Source: Selenomonadaceae bacterium
Lineage (GTDB): Bacteria; Bacillota; Negativicutes; Selenomonadales; Selenomonadaceae
Direction: 5' to 3'
Length of the DNA: 58,035 nt
Assembly (NCBI GenBank): GCA_017446845.1
Contig: JAFSOQ010000043.1
Location: 1-58,035 of the forward strand
Shown: positions 33,884-42,188 of the stretch, piece after piece
How positions within the stretch are numbered: the stretch's first letter is position 1
How the letters are laid out: every line of letters starts with the position of its first letter
The notes under the pieces: model-generated
Database searches by the model: none
What the model was told of the DNA's origin: nothing
What the model saw: the letters and a program-made list of their open reading frames with translations, nothing else
Made by a program: the position numbers and the translations under genes

Positions 33884-34830
33884 GCAAAAAAATTTTGGTG
33901 ACAATGCGCCTCGACGAACGGCAGAAAAATTTCCTGGAGGCGCAAGCAAAAAATTTTCCCTGCGAATTTATCTACAAGAAACGCAACGACTTGCGCGACG
34001 AAGATTTAATCGACGTCGATTGGATAATCGGAGCACCGCCGCCCGAACTTTTGCCCGCCGCAAAAAATTTAGAGTGGCTGCAGATAATTTTCGCGGGCGC
34101 GGATTCTTATCTGAACTTGCCGCCCGATATTCTCTTGACGAACGTTTCCGGAGCTTACGACACGACAGTTTCAAATCATATGCTGACCATGACTTTGATG
34201 TTGGCTCGCGGCTTTTACAAATACGCTCGGCAACAAGTCAATCACGTTTGGCAACACTGCAAGGAAATTATTTCGATTACGAGCGCGACCGTTTTAATTT
34301 TGGGCGCGGGTAATATCGGCGCGGCTTACGCTCAAAAAGTCAAAGCGTTGGGCGCAAATGTTATCGGCGTGCGTCGGACAAAAAAAATCAAGCCCGATTG
34401 TTTCGACGAAATTTATACCGTCGACGAACTCGATAAAGTTTTGGGACGCGCCGATATTGTCGCAATGATTCTGCCCGGCGGAAGTCAGACGAATCACTTC
34501 ATGGACGAGGAAAAACTTTCCAAACTCAAACGCGGAGCATTTCTGATTAACGTCGGGCGCGGCAATGCCGTTGACCCCGTCGCCTTGAAAAAATTTTTGC
34601 GGAACGGACATTTGGGCGGCGTTGCACTCGACGTGACCGAGCCTGAACCGCTCCCGACTGATGATGAGCTTTGGGACTTCGACAACGTGATAATAACTCC
34701 GCACTGCGCGGGCGGGCTTGTTCTTGCCGAGACTCGCGACGCCATAGTTAAAATCTGCGCCGAAAATCTTCGCAGGAAAATCGCGGGCGAACCGTTAAAA
34801 AATCTCGTCGACCGAACGACGGGTTATTGA
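33880..34830 (+). CDS. D-2-hydroxyacid dehydrogenase-like protein inside the rib operon
   Basis: A 316-residue NAD-dependent dehydrogenase. The nucleotide-binding site is VLILGAGNIGAAYAQ (about residue 141), followed by LINVGRGNAVD with the catalytic arginine, DVTEPEPLP with the glutamate and ITPHCAGG with the histidine. The substrate cannot be told; the group includes glyoxylate, hydroxypyruvate and lactate-type dehydrogenases. It overlaps ribE by four bases and is 12 bases before ribBA, so it comes under FMN control. No role in riboflavin synthesis is known for this family. Confidence 0.88.
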   Translation: MSKKILVTMRLDERQKNFLEAQAKNFPCEFIYKKRNDLRDEDLIDVDWIIGAPPPELLPAAKNLEWLQIIFAGADSYLNLPPDILLTNVSGAYDTTVSNHMLTMTLMLARGFYKYARQQVNHVWQHCKEIISITSATVLILGAGNIGAAYAQKVKALGANVIGVRRTKKIKPDCFDEIYTVDELDKVLGRADIVAMILPGGSQTNHFMDEEKLSKLKRGAFLINVGRGNAVDPVALKKFLRNGHLGGVALDVTEPEPLPTDDELWDFDNVIITPHCAGGLVLAETRDAIVKICAENLRRKIAGEPLKNLVDRTTGY

Positions 34831-34842
34831 GGAGGAAATTTT

Positions 34843-36039
34843 ATGAGCGATTTTGCAACTGTCGAACAAGCGATTGCGGACATTAAAAACGGAAAGATGA
34901 TTGTGGTTGTCGACGACGAAGACCGCGAGAACGAAGGCGATTTGATTGTCGCCGCCGAGACCGTCACGCCCGCCGATATAAATTTCATGGCGACCTATGC
35001 CAAAGGTTTGATTTGCACGCCGATTGACGGCAAAAGGCTCGACGAATTGGAAATCGGGCAAATGGTTCAAAACAATACCGACAATCACGAGACGGCGTTC
35101 ACGGTGTCAATTGACGCTTACGACACGGAAACGGGCATTTCCGCTTACGAGCGTTGCCACACGATTAAAATGTTGCTCAATCCCGATGCCAAGCCGTCAA
35201 GCTTCCGCAAGCCCGGACATGTTTTCCCGTTACGTTCCGTTGAAGGCGGAGTACTTCGCCGCGCAGGTCACACGGAAACTACGACCGATTTGGCAAGATT
35301 GGCAGGATTTTATCCCGCCGGACTTTGTTGCGAGATTATGGACGATGATGGTCACATGATGCGCACGGAAGGTTTAAAAAAGTTCGCGGTCAAGCACGGG
35401 CTGAATATCATAACCGTTCGCGCGTTGATTGAATATCGCAAGCGCACGGAAAAATTTGTAAAAAAAATCGCCGACGTCGACTTCCCAAGCAAATACGGTC
35501 ATTTCAGACTTAAAGCTTACGAGAGCATTCTTGACGGCAAATGTCATCTTGCGCTGGTCAAAGGTGACGTGACGGGCAAGGAAAATGTTTTGGTGCGTGT
35601 TCATTCCGAATGTTTGACGGGCGACGCGCTCGGCTCTCTGCGTTGCGATTGCGGAGAACAACTCTCTACTGCTCTGAAAAAAATCGACGCGGCGGGCGAA
35701 GGCGTTTTACTTTACATGCGGCAGGAAGGACGCGGAATCGGTCTTGCAAATAAAATTCGCGCTTATGAACTTCAAGACAAGGGAAAAGATACTGTCGAGG
35801 CGAATGTTCTTTTGGGATTTAAGCCCGACCTTCGCGACTATGGAATCGGCGCACAAATTTTATCCGACTTGGGTTTGACGACGATTAAACTTTTGACGAA
35901 TAATCCCGCCAAACGTGCAGGACTGGAAGGACACGGCTTGACGATAACCGAACGCGTTCCGATTGTCATTGCGCCGACCAAATTCGATAAAAAATATCTG
36001 TCCGTTAAGAAAATCAAAATGGGGCACGTATTCAATTAG
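34843..36039 (+). CDS. ribBA: RibBA, DHBP synthase/GTP cyclohydrolase II
   Basis: A 398-residue fusion. The N-terminal half (residues 1-200) makes the four-carbon unit dihydroxybutanone phosphate, with [13 protein letters not shown] and [17 protein letters not shown]. The C-terminal half (about 205-398) is GTP cyclohydrolase II with [24 protein letters not shown] (zinc cysteines) and [20 protein letters not shown]. Both sets of motifs appear complete, so it should give both precursors of lumazine. The stop TAG and the sequence after it are a short heptamer array. Confidence 0.96.
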   Translation: MSDFATVEQAIADIKNGKMIVVVDDEDRENEGDLIVAAETVTPADINFMATYAKGLICTPIDGKRLDELEIGQMVQNNTDNHETAFTVSIDAYDTETGISAYERCHTIKMLLNPDAKPSSFRKPGHVFPLRSVEGGVLRRAGHTETTTDLARLAGFYPAGLCCEIMDDDGHMMRTEGLKKFAVKHGLNIITVRALIEYRKRTEKFVKKIADVDFPSKYGHFRLKAYESILDGKCHLALVKGDVTGKENVLVRVHSECLTGDALGSLRCDCGEQLSTALKKIDAAGEGVLLYMRQEGRGIGLANKIRAYELQDKGKDTVEANVLLGFKPDLRDYGIGAQILSDLGLTTIKLLTNNPAKRAGLEGHGLTITERVPIVIAPTKFDKKYLSVKKIKMGHVFN

Positions 36040-36060
36040 GAATTAGGAATTAGGAATGAA
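36037..36060. repeat. Heptamer array supplying the ribBA stop codon
   Basis: Three TTAGGAA units; the ribBA stop TAG is in the first. Confidence 0.8.
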
Positions 36061-36116
36061 TTTTTGGTTTCCACACTTGTGGCGTGATACTTGAAAAAAT
36101 TTAGGAGGAGATTTAA

Positions 36117-36638
36117 TTGAACATTTACGAAGGAAAAATCAGCGGGAAGAATTTGAAAATCGCAATCGTCGTGGCAAGGTTTAACGAATTCATCACGAGC
36201 AAACTTTTGAGCGGTGCACTTGACGCGCTTAAACGTCACGAAACTCCTACAGAAAATATTTCGGTCGCGTGGGTGCCTGGTGCATTTGAAATTCCGCTCG
36301 TGGCAAAAAAATTGGCGTCGAGTAAAAATTTCGACGCGGTAATTTGTTTGGGCGCAGTGATTCGCGGCGCGACCACTCACTACGATTATGTTTGCAATGA
36401 AGTTTCAAAAGGCATTGCGCTTGTCGGACTTCAAAGCGGCGTTCCGACGATTTTCGGCATTGTCACCACGGAAAATATTCAGCAGGCGATTGAACGCGCG
36501 GGAACAAAGTCGGGCAACAAAGGTTTCGATGCCGCAATCTCGGCTATGGAAATGGCAAATCTTTTGAAAATCAACGAATTGACCGATAAGCCGCGCAAGA
36601 GAAAAGGTCGTCCGCCCAAGACCGAAGACACTTTATAG
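36117..36638 (+). CDS. ribH: RibH, lumazine synthase with a basic C-terminal tail
   Basis: The enzyme joins the pyrimidine and four-carbon precursors to lumazine and normally forms a 60-subunit shell. Motifs are [40 protein letters not shown] and [17 protein letters not shown]. The usual length is about 155; this one has 173 residues, ending in an extra tail with [11 protein letters not shown], an AT-hook-like motif. The start is a TTG with GGAGGAG. The stop TAG is the beginning of a heptamer array, and an intrinsic terminator for this strand lies 140 bases on, inside the convergent gene. Confidence 0.93.
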   Translation: MNIYEGKISGKNLKIAIVVARFNEFITSKLLSGALDALKRHETPTENISVAWVPGAFEIPLVAKKLASSKNFDAVICLGAVIRGATTHYDYVCNEVSKGIALVGLQSGVPTIFGIVTTENIQQAIERAGTKSGNKGFDAAISAMEMANLLKINELTDKPRKRKGRPPKTEDTL

Positions 36639-36712
36639 GAGTTAGCAGTTAGGAGTTAGGAGTTAGGATTTAGGATTTAGAGAAAAATTCCTAACCCCTA
36701 AAATGTTGCGCA
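36636..36712. repeat. Heptamer array after ribH
   Basis: About eight TTAGGAG/TTAGGAT units followed by CCTAACCCCTAA in the opposite sense; the ribH stop TAG is at its start. Confidence 0.85.
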
Positions 36713-36719
36713 TTGCCGG

Positions 36720-37631
36720 TTACGAAATTTTTATCACAGAACTTGTAGAAAATTTTTCGCCGCAACGTTTTATAAAATCTTCTCCCGAACAATGACACGG
36801 GAGAATTTTTTTTACGCCCAAAATTTTCAGCTCGTCGAGCGTCCGACTAATTCTTTCCTGCGTCGCGCCCGTCAAGTGTAAGCCGCCAATCACGGAATAA
36901 ATCGGCAGGGAAAATCTTTCGCTAACATCGGCAACGATATTCAAAATTCCGTTATGTGCGCAAGCCGTCACTATCGCAAGTCCGTCGCCCTCGCGCAAAA
37001 CCAAAATTATTTCGTCGCTGAAATCGTCAGAAATAAAGCAACTTTCGGGCGCGGTCGTCAAGTCAAAATTTTTTGTCGGCTGAATCGCGTCAGCTGTTCT
37101 CCCGCTTTTAAAGCGGGCGCGCAAAAATTTTTTCGGTATCGTCTCAAATTCATATCGCCGCTTAAAATTTCCTACCAACCAAACGTCTTCATCAATGGTT
37201 AAAACGTCTCGGCAAATTTCTTGCTTAACTCCCCGCGCAGATAAAAATTTTTTGTCGAAGCCGCAACCGCGATAAATGCAATTAGGAATTAGGAATGAGG
37301 AATTAGGAATTTTTTCGTCAATGCGTGAAAATTTCTCTTCCCAAAAGTTTTCGCCCGTGTAAATTTTTTTTATCGGCGCGGAGTCCAACAAATTTGGGAA
37401 ACCGCCCGCATGGTCGTAGTGCGAATGACTCAGCACCGCAATTTTTATTCCCGATAAATTTATTCCCAAAAGTTTTGCATTGGCGAACGCCGCGCCCGTC
37501 TGTCCGCAGTCAAAAATAAATTTCGTTCGCGGCGTCTCAACCAATATGCTCAGCCCGTGTTCTGCGATTAACTCCGAACTTTCGGGCGCAGTGTTTTCTA
37601 TCAGTACCGTTAAAGTCGTCAAATTATTCAC
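36720..37631 (-). CDS. Metallo-beta-lactamase-fold hydrolase (COG1237-like)
   Basis: A 303-residue protein of the MBL fold. The metal site includes SHSHYDHAGG (about residue 68), CAHNGILN and GGLHL, in the order seen in the COG1237 group, whose members include a ribofuranosyl-aminobenzene-phosphate synthase relative; the reaction here is not known. Residues 110-118 (PNSSFLIPN) are encoded by a heptamer array inserted in frame. The C-terminal LPCHCSGE sequence is encoded in an inverted repeat that also serves as a terminator for the other strand. The gene overlaps the upstream epimerase gene by eight bases. Confidence 0.8.
   Translation of the reverse strand: MNNLTTLTVLIENTAPESSELIAEHGLSILVETPRTKFIFDCGQTGAAFANAKLLGINLSGIKIAVLSHSHYDHAGGFPNLLDSAPIKKIYTGENFWEEKFSRIDEKIPNSSFLIPNCIYRGCGFDKKFLSARGVKQEICRDVLTIDEDVWLVGNFKRRYEFETIPKKFLRARFKSGRTADAIQPTKNFDLTTAPESCFISDDFSDEIILVLREGDGLAIVTACAHNGILNIVADVSERFSLPIYSVIGGLHLTGATQERISRTLDELKILGVKKILPCHCSGEDFIKRCGEKFSTSSVIKIS
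36780..36813 (+). terminator. Terminator of the rib operon within the convergent gene
   Basis: Arms TTCTCCCG and CGGGAGAA with a 10-base loop are followed by eight T residues on the plus strand. The minus strand of the same DNA codes for LPCHCSGE in the MBL-fold protein. Confidence 0.8.
37279..37312. repeat. Heptamer array inside the MBL-fold gene
   Basis: About four ATTAGGA/ATGAGGA units, read in frame on the minus strand as a PNSSFLIPN stretch; a TCATTCC variant replaces the unit that would give TAA. Confidence 0.8.
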
Positions 37632-38502
37632 CGATTATAAATGACATCTCCGTTTTAAAAGTCTCGCCGACCGCCAACTTAATAATGCCTTCCTTGTCCT
37701 TAAGTTCGCCGCTGAAGTCTTCGTAGTCTGCATGACCGTGCCAAGGTTCGATACAGATAAACGGCGCGCCGCCCTGCGCGGGTGACCAGAATCCCCAGTA
37801 CGGGAAATCTTTTGCGCGGATTGTGATTGATTTGGAACTTTTGCGCGAGCAGACGGAAACTTCGTCCGATTTTAAATCGTCAAAGACAAGCGCGTCGCCT
37901 TTGAACAAATCGTAATTCAAAGCAAGCTCCGTGCCGTCAAGCGTCGGGATTCTTTCATGCGACAAAGTACCGCCCGCCGTAAGCGGAATGCGCGAAGATT
38001 TTTCCGCCTTATTGAATTTCAAGTAGCAGTCCTCAAAATTTTCCCTGTAGGCAATCGGACAACTCAACGCGGGGTGCGCGCCGATTGAAAAATAAATTTC
38101 CTTGTCGTCGACGTTGGCAACCTTCCAAATAAATTTAACTTCGTTGCCGATGAGTTCAAAAGAAATTTCCAAGCGGAACCTGTAAGGATAAACCTTGAGC
38201 GTGGCGGCGTTGGATTCGAGCGCGAAATTCAAAGACTTATTGGTTGCGTCGACAAGCCAAAAATCACTCGTGCGCCCGAAACCGTGACCCGGCAAGCTGT
38301 ATTCCTTGCCCTCGGCGCGATATTTGTTGTCAACCAGTTTTCCGACTATCGGGAAGAGTATCGGCGAAGAATACTTCCACCACGTCGGGTCGCCGTCGAA
38401 AAGATATTCTGTGCCGTCGCTGACCGATTTTATCGATTTCAGCTCCGCGCCGTGTTCGGCAACCGTAATTTTCAGGATACCGTTTTCAAGTGTGTAACTC
38501 AT
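37624..38502 (-). CDS. Aldose 1-epimerase family protein (LacX-like)
   Basis: A 292-residue protein of the galactose mutarotase-like fold. Family features are TVAEHGAELKSIKS at the N-terminus, DGDPTWWKYSSPILFPIVGKL, PGHGFGRTSDFWL with the catalytic histidine region, SIGAHPALSCPI and the C-terminal FICIEPWHGHADYED with the catalytic glutamate. Members interconvert alpha and beta anomers of hexoses or their phosphates. The gene starts after a GGAGGT-type site and overlaps the next gene by eight bases. A heptamer array lies upstream. Confidence 0.88.
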   Translation of the reverse strand: MSYTLENGILKITVAEHGAELKSIKSVSDGTEYLFDGDPTWWKYSSPILFPIVGKLVDNKYRAEGKEYSLPGHGFGRTSDFWLVDATNKSLNFALESNAATLKVYPYRFRLEISFELIGNEVKFIWKVANVDDKEIYFSIGAHPALSCPIAYRENFEDCYLKFNKAEKSSRIPLTAGGTLSHERIPTLDGTELALNYDLFKGDALVFDDLKSDEVSVCSRKSSKSITIRAKDFPYWGFWSPAQGGAPFICIEPWHGHADYEDFSGELKDKEGIIKLAVGETFKTEMSFIIGE

Positions 38503-38520
38503 TAAAATACCTCCCTTTTG

Positions 38521-38594
38521 TAAGTTAGGAGTGAGGAGTTAAGAATGCGATTTTAACTCCTAATTCCTAACTTCAAACTCCTAACTGATTCCTA
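38521..38594. repeat. Heptamer array between the epimerase and RNase genes
   Basis: Units of TTAGGAG/TGAGGAG face CCTAATT/CCTAACT units. The TAG stop codon of the RNase E/G gene is part of its last unit. Confidence 0.85.
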
Positions 38595-39680
38595 AACTCT
38601 GCCATGTCGCGTTATTTCAACCAAGCCCAACGGCGTCATGTCCACTATTTTTGTTTTGGCTCGGTCTGTGGCTGCTCGTTCGCGCAAAAAGTGCATTAAA
38701 AGTTTTCTGTGCGCATCGCTGTCCATGTCTATAAAATCGACGATTATTATCCCGCCCAAGTCGCGCAGTCTCAGCTGTTTTAATATCAATTCTGCCGCCT
38801 CCAAGTTCGTTTTCAAAATCGTCTCGTCAAAATTTTTTTCGCCGATAAATTTCCCGGTGTTCACGTCAATCGCCGTCAATGCTTCCGTTTTGTCAATGAC
38901 TATTTGTCCGCCGCTCGGCAAAGAAAGTTCACGCCGATTAATCTTGGAAATTTCTTTCGCCACGTCGAACGCCTCAAATATCTGCGCGGAACCGTCATAG
39001 AAATTGACATTGCCGACGACTTCGACGAGCCGCCGATAAATTTTCAAATTGTCGACGATTATTTCCGTATCCTCGGTAACTTCGTCGCGCAAAATTTTTT
39101 CTATCAAATCGTTATCGACGTGGAGCAGGGCAGGTGCTTTGCGTTTGACGTTGCGTTCCAAAATTTTCGTCCAAAGTTCTTGAAGTTTTGCAAGTTCGTC
39201 CAGCAAAGTTTGTTCGTCGCAACCCTCGGCCGCCGTCCGAATTATCAAACCGGAATCTTTCGGGCGTATTCTCTTTCCCAACGCGTGCAACCGTTCCCGT
39301 TCCAAGCCGCGTATTTTATTTGATACTCCTATATAATTTAACGTCGGCAAGAAAATTAAAAGTCGTCCCGCCAAATTGATATTCAGCGTCGAGCGCGCAC
39401 CTTTCGCGCCGATTTCGTCCTTTTCTATCTGAATCAAAACACTTTGCCCGACGGAAAATTTTTGCGGGGAATTGAATTGCAGAAAAGAATTTTTCTCGCG
39501 CCCGATGTCCACAAATGCCGCTTGCATTCCGGGCAGAAAATTTTTTACAACTCCCTTGTAAATGTTGCCGACAAGTCGCGGGCTGTCGTTGCGTGCAATT
39601 TTAATCTCGCTGACTTCGCCCGCCTCAACAATCACCGCGTAAGTTTCACCGAGCTTGTGACTTATTATTATTTTTTTCAT
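38592..39680 (-). CDS. Short RNase E/G-family ribonuclease
   Basis: The 362-residue protein matches RNase G/E from the N-terminus: S1-like domain with PGMQAAFVDIGREKNSFL (about residues 52-70), the 5'-sensor/RNase H-like part and the catalytic DNase-I-like subdomain with AIDVNTGKFIGE and IIIVDFIDMD, which hold the two metal-binding aspartates. It ends at LGLVEITRHGRV. Normal members continue for 100 or more residues with a CPxCxG zinc-link and a small domain needed for the tetramer. Here the end is formed by a TAG from the heptamer array. The catalytic residues are present, so it may still work as a monomer or dimer. An ATG at 39680 follows a GGAAGTGATG site. Confidence 0.85.
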   Translation of the reverse strand: MKKIIISHKLGETYAVIVEAGEVSEIKIARNDSPRLVGNIYKGVVKNFLPGMQAAFVDIGREKNSFLQFNSPQKFSVGQSVLIQIEKDEIGAKGARSTLNINLAGRLLIFLPTLNYIGVSNKIRGLERERLHALGKRIRPKDSGLIIRTAAEGCDEQTLLDELAKLQELWTKILERNVKRKAPALLHVDNDLIEKILRDEVTEDTEIIVDNLKIYRRLVEVVGNVNFYDGSAQIFEAFDVAKEISKINRRELSLPSGGQIVIDKTEALTAIDVNTGKFIGEKNFDETILKTNLEAAELILKQLRLRDLGGIIIVDFIDMDSDAHRKLLMHFLRERAATDRAKTKIVDMTPLGLVEITRHGRV

Positions 39681-39775
39681 CACATCACTTCCGCAATCAT
39701 TTTACCCTACATTGAACTTTCTTGCAAAGAAATTTTTCGGAAGCTTAAAGAAAAAAGCCCGCCTAAATTTAGTGT

Positions 39776-39811
39776 AAAAAAAATTAACCACCGCGCAGAT
39801 TTGCGGAGGTT
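39776..39811 (-). terminator. Terminator after the RTX fragment
   Basis: On the minus strand AACCTCCGC and GCGGTGGTT arms (one mismatch) are followed by a long T run. Confidence 0.75.
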
Positions 39812-39813
39812 TT

Positions 39814-40286
39814 TTATTTTCCGAACCGGCTATTGCTTTTGAGACTTGAATCGCTGATTTTGTAAGTGTTGTTGTTAATATTGAAAGGGGTCGTCGCGGA
39901 ATCTTTAAGAGTAATTGAGCCGCCGCTGACATTTAATATAAGCGTGTCTTTGGATTTGTCGTAGCCATGCTCGTTTTGAAAGTTATTCCGTCGAGTGTCA
40001 ACGTGTCTTTGCTGTCAAAGCCGTAAATAATATCGTTGCCGTCGCCTGCCGAATATTTAACCGTGAGATTATCGCCGCCGTAGTTGTAAATGTAATCATC
40101 ACCTGCGCCGGTGTTTATCGTCGAATCCGATGAAGCCCGGCTATAAACAGAATCATCGCCTGTACCGGTATTTACTATGAATTCGTAACCAAAGTTATCA
40201 ACAGTATCATCGCCGTCACCGGAATTGATTGTGCAATAGTCTGAGCAAATATTTGCAATATGAAACTGATTTTGTAAAATGGGCAA
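39814..40286 (-). pseudogene. Fragment of an RTX-type calcium-binding exoprotein
   Basis: The first 117 codons hold three to four glycine/aspartate nonapeptides (INSGDGDDTVDN, VNTGTGDDSVYS, INTGAGDDYIYN, SAGDGNDIIYGF), the pattern of RTX calcium-binding repeats. The frame then shifts near 39970; in the other frame the sequence continues GYDKSKDTLILNVSGGSITL to a stop at 39814, which looks like the normal C-terminal end of such proteins. The N-terminal thousand or more residues of a typical RTX adhesin are missing. A strong terminator follows. Confidence 0.7.
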
Positions 40287-40323
40287 AAAAATCCCCCGCA
40301 GTCGTCAAAACTTTGGGGGATTT
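40285..40323 (-). terminator. Terminator of the GH32 gene
   Basis: AATCCCCC and GGGGGATT arms with a T7 tail on the minus strand, 18 bases after the stop. Confidence 0.85.
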
Positions 40324-40340
40324 ATTATTTGCGGTGTTGC

Positions 40341-41888
40341 TCAAGGTTTGAGGAACGGAAATTTTTTTGTTAAATCTTCGGGGTCGTCTTTAATGTGCGG
40401 GTGCGGCAGTCCGAAATCCAGCTTGTAATACTCCAGCGAATCAATTACGAGCGTTTCATTTTCCGGCGTGAAAATAATTTTCTGCGAAGTGCGCTTGGGA
40501 TAAATTCTTGCCGAAAGAACTTCCTCGCCGTCATTGATGAAAACTTCAATGCTTGAGCGGTCGATAAAGATATGGAGCTTAATTTTTTCGGTCGGTTCGA
40601 TTTGAATTTCACGGACAGAGGCAATACCGTTGATAACTTCGCCGGCTTTAGTGCGGTCAAGCTTAAACAAGCCGCCAGCATTGTAAGTTAAGACGGTTTG
40701 TTCGAGTTCGGATGCGCGCAAGGCGATTGAGAATTTTTTGGACTTGGCAGCGTCAATCGTCAAAACAAGTTCGTAAGCTTCGCCGCCAACGCCGTCAAAA
40801 GTCGTCGCTTCGTCAATCACAACGTTTCCGAGAGTTATAGGCTTCCACTTGCGGAGCTTTTCGAGTTCCTTAACGGGCGTGGAGACGATTTTTCCGTTTT
40901 TAACATGGAGTTCGCGCGGAACAGTCATCATGCCTGCCCAACCGTCCTTAGCTTCGTGCATATCAACATTCCACATATCAAGCCAGCCAATCATAACCGT
41001 GCGTCCGTCAGGCGTCTGCATGATTTGCGGCGCGTAGAAGTCAAAGCCCTTGTCGAGATACTGAAAATCGCCGTGTTTAAAAATTCCGGTCTTATAATTG
41101 AGTTTTCCGATAAGAACGCCGGCAACTTTGTCGTGATAAAATCCGTCTTCAATTCTCAAGTCCATGGGCGAGAAAACTAACACATCTTGTCCGTCAATCT
41201 CTGCAAAGTTCGGGCATTCCCACATTCCGCCGAGATTTCCTTCACTGCGGGCAGAAATTGCTTTTAATCTCCAAGAAGTGGTCAAATCTTTCGACACGAA
41301 CAAAAGAATTTGCCCGTTAGCCATATCGGGCGTGCGCGAGCCGAGAACGGCATAATATTTTCCGTTGCGCTCCCAAACTTTCGGGTCGCGAATGTCATGG
41401 ATAGAAATTTCTTCGCTTTCAACGTCGCTGTCTTCGATAACGGGATTTTTTTCAGACTTTTCAAAGTGAATACCGTCTTCGGAGCTGGCAAGGCATTGAA
41501 ATTCGATATGACCGTAACCAATGGCAGCCTCTTCCTCCGGAGTCGCGCTGAGGTGTCCGGTGTACATGAGATAAAGTTTGCCGTCCTTTTCGATAGCGGA
41601 ACCCGAAAAACAGCCGCCGCCGGTTTCATAGGGCGCGTCGGGCACCAAAGCAATCGGCAAATGTTTCCAGTAGGCTAAATCGTCGCTGACGGCGTGTCCC
41701 CAATGCATCGGACCCCATTCCGGCGCGTAAGGGTAATGTTGATAGAAAAAGTGATATTGTCCTTTGTAAAAGCACATGCCGTTGGGATCATTGCACCAAC
41801 CGAACGGCGCGGCAAGATGATAACGCGGATACCAGCGAGCGTCCGTCACTTGCGAAAATGTTTTGAAGTCTAAAATTGTTTCTGCCAT
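40341..41888 (-). CDS. Glycoside hydrolase family 32, sucrose-6-phosphate hydrolase-like
   Basis: A 515-residue cytoplasmic enzyme cleaving the fructosyl bond of sucrose, sucrose-6-phosphate or short fructans. The nucleophile aspartate is in GWCNDPNGM (about residue 33), the transition-state aspartate in HDIRDPKVW, and the acid/base glutamate in WECPNFAEI; GCFSGSA is also typical. The last 150 residues form the beta-sandwich with SSIEVFINDGEEVLSARIYP. No signal peptide is seen, which favours sucrose-6-phosphate or intracellular sucrose. No sugar transporter gene is adjacent. A GGGAGAT site precedes the ATG and a terminator follows. Confidence 0.92.
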   Translation of the reverse strand: MAETILDFKTFSQVTDARWYPRYHLAAPFGWCNDPNGMCFYKGQYHFFYQHYPYAPEWGPMHWGHAVSDDLAYWKHLPIALVPDAPYETGGGCFSGSAIEKDGKLYLMYTGHLSATPEEEAAIGYGHIEFQCLASSEDGIHFEKSEKNPVIEDSDVESEEISIHDIRDPKVWERNGKYYAVLGSRTPDMANGQILLFVSKDLTTSWRLKAISARSEGNLGGMWECPNFAEIDGQDVLVFSPMDLRIEDGFYHDKVAGVLIGKLNYKTGIFKHGDFQYLDKGFDFYAPQIMQTPDGRTVMIGWLDMWNVDMHEAKDGWAGMMTVPRELHVKNGKIVSTPVKELEKLRKWKPITLGNVVIDEATTFDGVGGEAYELVLTIDAAKSKKFSIALRASELEQTVLTYNAGGLFKLDRTKAGEVINGIASVREIQIEPTEKIKLHIFIDRSSIEVFINDGEEVLSARIYPKRTSQKIIFTPENETLVIDSLEYYKLDFGLPHPHIKDDPEDLTKKFPFLKP

Positions 41889-41914
41889 AAAAAATCTCCC
41901 TTCGGTCGATTTTT

Positions 41915-41981
41915 AGGGACAAGGGACACGGGATAAGGGACAAGAGTTTTGAACTTGTTCCTCGTTCCTCATTCCTAACTA
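41915..41981. repeat. Degenerate heptamer array after atpZ
   Basis: Units of the GGGACAA/GGGATAA type face GTTCCTC/ATTCCTA units. The atpZ stop TAG overlaps its start. Confidence 0.7.
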
Positions 41982-42185
41982 AATAAACCCGTAATGTTTA
42001 AGTTGACGATAAACGGAGTAAAACGCGATTGGGAAGCCGAGAATTATTCCGACGAGCCGACCTTTGCCGCCGAGCTGAAAATAATCGTCGACAAGCCCGC
42101 CCAAGTACAAGCAAATAAAAATGACGGCGGCGATATAAATCCCAACGCCTGAGAGAATCGCCGCCGCTTTCCAAAAATTATTCAT
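41979..42185 (-). CDS. AtpZ/AtpI-type small membrane protein
   Basis: A 68-residue protein with two membrane helices (residues about 8-29 and 41-58), joined by a loop with GGLVDDYFQLGGKGRL, and a basic end YRQLKHYGFI. This matches AtpZ/AtpI proteins encoded at the head of ATP synthase operons, where they may help assembly or Mg2+ uptake. Here no atp genes follow; downstream is a heptamer array and then the GH32 gene. It starts three bases after the pfkA stop, so it is expressed with pfkA. The TAG stop belongs to the adjacent repeat. Confidence 0.75.
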   Translation of the reverse strand: MNNFWKAAAILSGVGIYIAAVIFICLYLGGLVDDYFQLGGKGRLVGIILGFPIAFYSVYRQLKHYGFI

Positions 42186-42188
42186 GCC

